The notes under the pieces: model-generated
What the model was told of the DNA's origin: nothing
What the model saw: only the letters and a program-made list of their open reading frames with translations
Database searches by the model: none
Shown here: one piece after another, positions 61,296-64,000 of the stretch
How positions within the stretch are numbered: position 1 is the stretch's first letter
How the letters are laid out: each line of letters begins with the position of its first letter
Assembly (NCBI GenBank): GCA_900759665.1
Contig: CAAEWE010000042.1
Coordinates: forward strand, 10,467-74,466
DNA: 64,000 bases
Origin: Lachnospiraceae bacterium
GTDB lineage: Bacteria > Bacillota > Clostridia > Lachnospirales > Lachnospiraceae
Direction: 5' to 3'
Position numbers and translations under genes: made by a program

Positions 61296-62600
61296 ATGAA
61301 GGAAAGTTATAATGAATCAGTATTAACGCAGGAGCAAATCAATATAATCAAGGAAGAATATTTGAAACCATTAAGTGAAAATCAAATTATGGGAAAACGA
61401 AAAAATAATGAAAAACCAAGAGAGCGTGCTGATGGTGAATGGCAAAGAGATTTTACGAGAATTATATATGCTTCTTCATTTAGAAGACTTCAGGGCAAGA
61501 TGCAGTTATTAGGTATACGAAATGATCAATTTTTTAGAAATAGATTGACGCATAGTATGGAAGTGGCACAAATAGCTAGATCAATAGCTAATATGTTGGG
61601 ATATTCAAAGGAGGAAAGCTATGTTGTAGAAGCTGGAGCTTTGGCACATGATATTGGAAATCCACCATTTGGACATGCTGGTGAGAGAAAATTAAATGAG
61701 ATTGCAAAAGAATTTGGTGGTTATGAAGGAAATGCACAAACACTTAGAATTCTCACAACAGTTGAACAAAAAAGAGCTGAATTTCAAGGTTTGAATTTAA
61801 CAAATAGAACGCTGTTTTCGGTTATAAAGTATAACAGAAGGTTTGAGAAAAAATTAAAAGATAAAGAATTTAATAAACAAAAATTTTTGTATAAGGATGA
61901 TTATGATTATATATGTCAAGTGTCAAAAGAGTCAGGGATATATCCACGTACATTGGATGTTCAAATTGTAGATTTAGCAGATGAAATAGCATATGCTGCA
62001 CATGACTTAGAAGATGGACTAAGGTGTGGAAAGTTTACTATCGATGAAATACAGCATGAATTTAATAATAACTACAATGAATCAGCCTCAACTAAATTAT
62101 TGGAAAAAATAGTGAACGAAAGTAGGGATCGAGCTGGCTATAGACATAGAAATGTTGATTCGGCTGAATACAGTAAATTATACAGAAAAGAATTAGCATC
62201 GAGAATAATAAATACTTTAATTAATGATATAAGCTTAATAGAAATTGATGAAAAATTTAAAAATAAAACAGGTACGGCTAATAGTAAAGAACTTGGTTTT
62301 ACTAATTATGGACAATTGGCAGCAGGATTAAAAACTACTACATATGATTGCATAAACCATAATGACGAAGTATATTTATATGAGGAAAAAGGAAATGATA
62401 TTTTGGACTTTTTATTTGATTATTACAGTGAAAAGAAACATATTGCATACTTACCACCAGAATATCGTGCAGATTTAATTGTAAAACAGTATGGTGAAAT
62501 AGTTGATAAGGAAGGACTACAGTCTAGATTAATAATAGATTATATTTCAGGAATGATGGATACTTTTGCAATTAATTGTTATGAACGATTAAAAAAATAG
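61296..62600 (+). CDS. dgt: dGTP triphosphohydrolase (dGTPase)
   Basis: A 434-residue HD-domain enzyme that removes triphosphate from dGTP. The N-terminal DFTRIIYASSFRRLQGKMQL, His in NRLTHSMEVAQIARSIA, HD pair in GALAHDIGNPPFGHAGE and Asp in DLADEIAYAAHDLEDG are intact. Such enzymes act as antiviral factors by draining dNTPs; here it sits in a restriction-modification operon, 41 bases after the methyltransferase. It could also be housekeeping, but its AT-rich codon use matches the element. AGGAGG precedes ATG. Confidence 0.93.
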   Translation: MKESYNESVLTQEQINIIKEEYLKPLSENQIMGKRKNNEKPRERADGEWQRDFTRIIYASSFRRLQGKMQLLGIRNDQFFRNRLTHSMEVAQIARSIANMLGYSKEESYVVEAGALAHDIGNPPFGHAGERKLNEIAKEFGGYEGNAQTLRILTTVEQKRAEFQGLNLTNRTLFSVIKYNRRFEKKLKDKEFNKQKFLYKDDYDYICQVSKESGIYPRTLDVQIVDLADEIAYAAHDLEDGLRCGKFTIDEIQHEFNNNYNESASTKLLEKIVNESRDRAGYRHRNVDSAEYSKLYRKELASRIINTLINDISLIEIDEKFKNKTGTANSKELGFTNYGQLAAGLKTTTYDCINHNDEVYLYEEKGNDILDFLFDYYSEKKHIAYLPPEYRADLIVKQYGEIVDKEGLQSRLIIDYISGMMDTFAINCYERLKK

Positions 62601-62617
62601 TTACAAGGAGATTAATT

Positions 62618-63205
62618 ATGAATAAACTATTGGGATTTTATGAATTAAGGGAGTCAGCACTACCTGCTATTCAATGGAGAGAATATTCAGATGAAACAAT
62701 ATTAGACAATAACAAATTATGGACAATACGATCGGCAGTTTATAGAGGAAGTGACTTAAATTTACCTAGAAAAGTTGGATGTTCAGGTACGGAGGGAATG
62801 AAATTTGCTTTAGATTTAAAAAGAAAAATGGGAGAGGGTGGTATAGTAATCTATTATCCATATTTTATAGCAGTAAAGAGTGGAACATTAAATGTGTATC
62901 AAGATAGAATTGTCATTGAGGGAGTGAAAGAAGATTTATGGAATTTAGTAACATATTCGGATAGGGATGTAACAATCATTTTTAATGATGGAAAGATTAA
63001 TATTGATGGTGATGAATTTTTCTTTAGTAAAAATGAAATAAATGAATTACTAGGTTATGTACCTAAAATAAGACATATGTTTAGGGAATACCTTCTAGAG
63101 GGAAAAAGTGTCCTTATAGAATGGAGTTACGCACACGATTGTGATTTAGAAAAAAAAGAAATAGGTGATCCCTATTTAGTTTTTTATGAGGCAAGAACTA
63201 TATAA
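62618..63205 (+). CDS. unknown cargo protein
   Basis: A 195-residue soluble protein that I do not recognise. It has WTIRSAVYRGSDLNLPRKVG near residue 40, a segment YYPYFIAVKSGTLNVYQDRI and repeated short beta-strand-like blocks. It contains no clear catalytic motif and no membrane helix. It begins 17 bases after the dGTPase and is probably co-expressed. AAGGAG lies before ATG. A sensor, inhibitor or adaptor for the dGTPase is one possibility, unsupported by motif. Confidence 0.5.
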   Translation: MNKLLGFYELRESALPAIQWREYSDETILDNNKLWTIRSAVYRGSDLNLPRKVGCSGTEGMKFALDLKRKMGEGGIVIYYPYFIAVKSGTLNVYQDRIVIEGVKEDLWNLVTYSDRDVTIIFNDGKINIDGDEFFFSKNEINELLGYVPKIRHMFREYLLEGKSVLIEWSYAHDCDLEKKEIGDPYLVFYEARTI

Positions 63206-63237
63206 AAAATAAGATTACTAGAGTTGGGAGAGATAAG

Positions 63238-63765
63238 ATGAATAATGTGATTATGGACAATCATGGAAATCAATCATTTAATGAGAATTATTATTATGAA
63301 ATAAAGGAAAGAGAATATTCAATAGATGAATTAGTAGATACACCCAAAAAAGTTTGCGGATTATTGAAGGCTGTAATAGTAGGTATAGTTTCTTTGTTAG
63401 CAGATTTGGTTACAATTTTTGTTGGATTAAATCAAACGAAAAAATATGGGTTAATACATATTTTGCTTGGAAAGGGTAATATGGTTTGTATATATACAAT
63501 TGTACTAGGTGTATTTTTATTTATAACAATTTACATTTTTTTAACAGTGTTTAGATTGTTGACAAAAAAGGCTGATAGAAAATTTGTATATAAAAATAAT
63601 ATAATATATAAATTTTCAACAAAAGAATGCCCTATATGCGGAAAAGAAAGAAAAGGGAAAGTTAAGGTACAATATGATGAAAATGGAAATGCAATTTTTA
63701 AGTGTAATTGTGATGCAAATCATGTTTGGAACATACCTTATCACGAAATAATAAAGATGATATAA
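63238..63765 (+). CDS. membrane protein with C-terminal zinc-ribbon-like motif
   Basis: A 175-residue protein. Two hydrophobic helices (about residues 43-66 and 83-108) flank a short loop. The C-terminal domain has CPICGKERKG and a later CNCDANHVW, resembling a zinc ribbon. It ends the cargo operon, 32 bases after the unknown gene. GGGAGAG precedes ATG. It may be the membrane partner of the unknown or dGTPase gene. Function unknown. Confidence 0.6.
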   Translation: MNNVIMDNHGNQSFNENYYYEIKEREYSIDELVDTPKKVCGLLKAVIVGIVSLLADLVTIFVGLNQTKKYGLIHILLGKGNMVCIYTIVLGVFLFITIYIFLTVFRLLTKKADRKFVYKNNIIYKFSTKECPICGKERKGKVKVQYDENGNAIFKCNCDANHVWNIPYHEIIKMI

Positions 63766-63833
63766 ATAAGGAAAAATCCAAATAGATTGATAAGAAATAC
63801 AGATTATAGTTCGCAAAGACAAGAAAGAATACA

Positions 63834-63851
63834 GTCGTCAAACTGTCGTCA
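63834..63851 (+). repeat. right integrase arm-site candidates
   Basis: GTCGTCA occurs at 63834-63840 and 63845-63851, with an 11-base period, in the same orientation as the left pair (12-base period). A GCAAAGA/TCTTTGC inverted repeat (63813-63862) encloses them. The rest of 63766-63951 is AT-rich without a gene. Confidence 0.5.
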
Positions 63852-63950
63852 TTTCTCTTTGCAAATAAAAATAATGGCAGTACAAACAGCCAAAATAAGC
63901 AGTGAAAACAACTAAAATCAAACAAAATATACCAGATAATGATGAAATAA

Positions 63951-64000
63951 TTCCGTGAAGGTGGTAGAACAGTAGGTTCAGGTAAGGTTGCTACAATTAT
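63951..64000 (+). pseudogene. displaced host tuf 3' end
   Basis: From 63952 the sequence reads as the last codons of tuf (RE GGRTVGSGKVATI in translation) and runs off the window. Beyond the repeat the synonymous codons differ from the left copy (AAG GTT GCT ACA against AAA GTA GCA ACT), as expected for the original host end. The 5' part of tuf is absent here, so it is a remnant. Confidence 0.85.
63952..63985 (+). repeat. right attachment repeat
   Basis: This is a 34-base exact copy of 51504-51537. It marks the right boundary of the element. Confidence 0.92.

Larger units (their letters stand above)
51504..63985 (+). mobile_element. integrative mobilizable element in the tuf 3' end
   Basis: The element is bounded by 34-base direct repeats. 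It contains tyrosine integrase, excisionase-like and repressor genes at the left end, a VapE-type helicase with iterons, a MobV relaxase with an oriT-like region, and then an AT-rich defence-type cargo. It has no conjugation (type IV secretion) genes, so transfer would need a helper. Distance between the repeat starts is 12,448 bases. GC content drops sharply relative to the flanking str operon. Confidence 0.88.

Noticed and set aside
63951..64000. Second complete tuf gene starting at the right edge
   Set aside because: The sequence begins only at the last codons of tuf, right at the repeat, so it is a 3' remnant.

Overview
The window looks like chromosome of a gut Lachnospiraceae-type Firmicute (Clostridia). 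The evidence is moderate GC, strong AGGAGG-type ribosome sites, a YyaC spore-type peptidase, a DUF5711 protein, secreted transglutaminase-like proteins and a CDP-glycerol-type polymer gene. A 12.4 kb mobilizable element is inserted at its right end. This placement rests on gene content; no rRNA or tRNA gene was recognised.

Layout. 1-5101: a 5'-truncated ATPase, a DUF815 AAA protein, a secreted transglutaminase-like protein and a family 2 glycosyltransferase. 5163-7547: branched-chain amino acid synthesis (ilvN, a GntR/FadR-type regulator, ilvC), with a twin operator at the ilvC promoter. 7823-15440: shikimate genes (aroD, aroK, aroE), efp, a flavodoxin, a teichoic-acid-type glycerophosphotransferase and an S66 peptidase. 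A MarR repressor, whose promoter holds a 41-bp palindrome, then leads an RND exporter (15443-19516) with a coiled-coil insertion. 19540-26295: cca, then a potassium module (ktrB, ktrA, a 36-residue membrane peptide, a KdpD-like kinase lacking the KdpD sensor domain, KdpE). 26565-39753: a GH13 amylase-type enzyme, CapA, Fe-S and thiolation genes (nifS, nifU, mnmA), a second transglutaminase-like protein, a membrane zinc protease, L-fucose isomerase and glycogen phosphorylase. 40010-44213: 6-phosphofructokinase, dnaX, ebfC, recR and convergent yyaC. 44411-46913: a LysM membrane protein preceded by two Spo0A-like boxes, and a DUF5711 protein. 47043-51559: the str operon (rpsL, rpsG, fusA, tuf).

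51504-63985 is an integrated mobilizable element in the 3' end of tuf. It is bounded by a 34-bp direct repeat. The left copy lies inside tuf, whose end the element supplies; the right copy leads into a displaced host tuf tail at the window edge. The element carries a HTH repressor, an excisionase-like protein, a tyrosine integrase, a VapE-type helicase, iterons, a hairpin-rich oriT-like region and a MobV relaxase. Its AT-rich cargo is a DUF4238 protein, an ASCH-like protein, a PD-(D/E)XK nuclease candidate, a C5 cytosine methyltransferase, a dGTPase, an unknown protein and a zinc-ribbon membrane protein. From the ASCH-like gene on, the spacing suggests one operon. The most likely new biology here is this tuf-targeting element and its restriction/nucleotide-depletion defence cargo.
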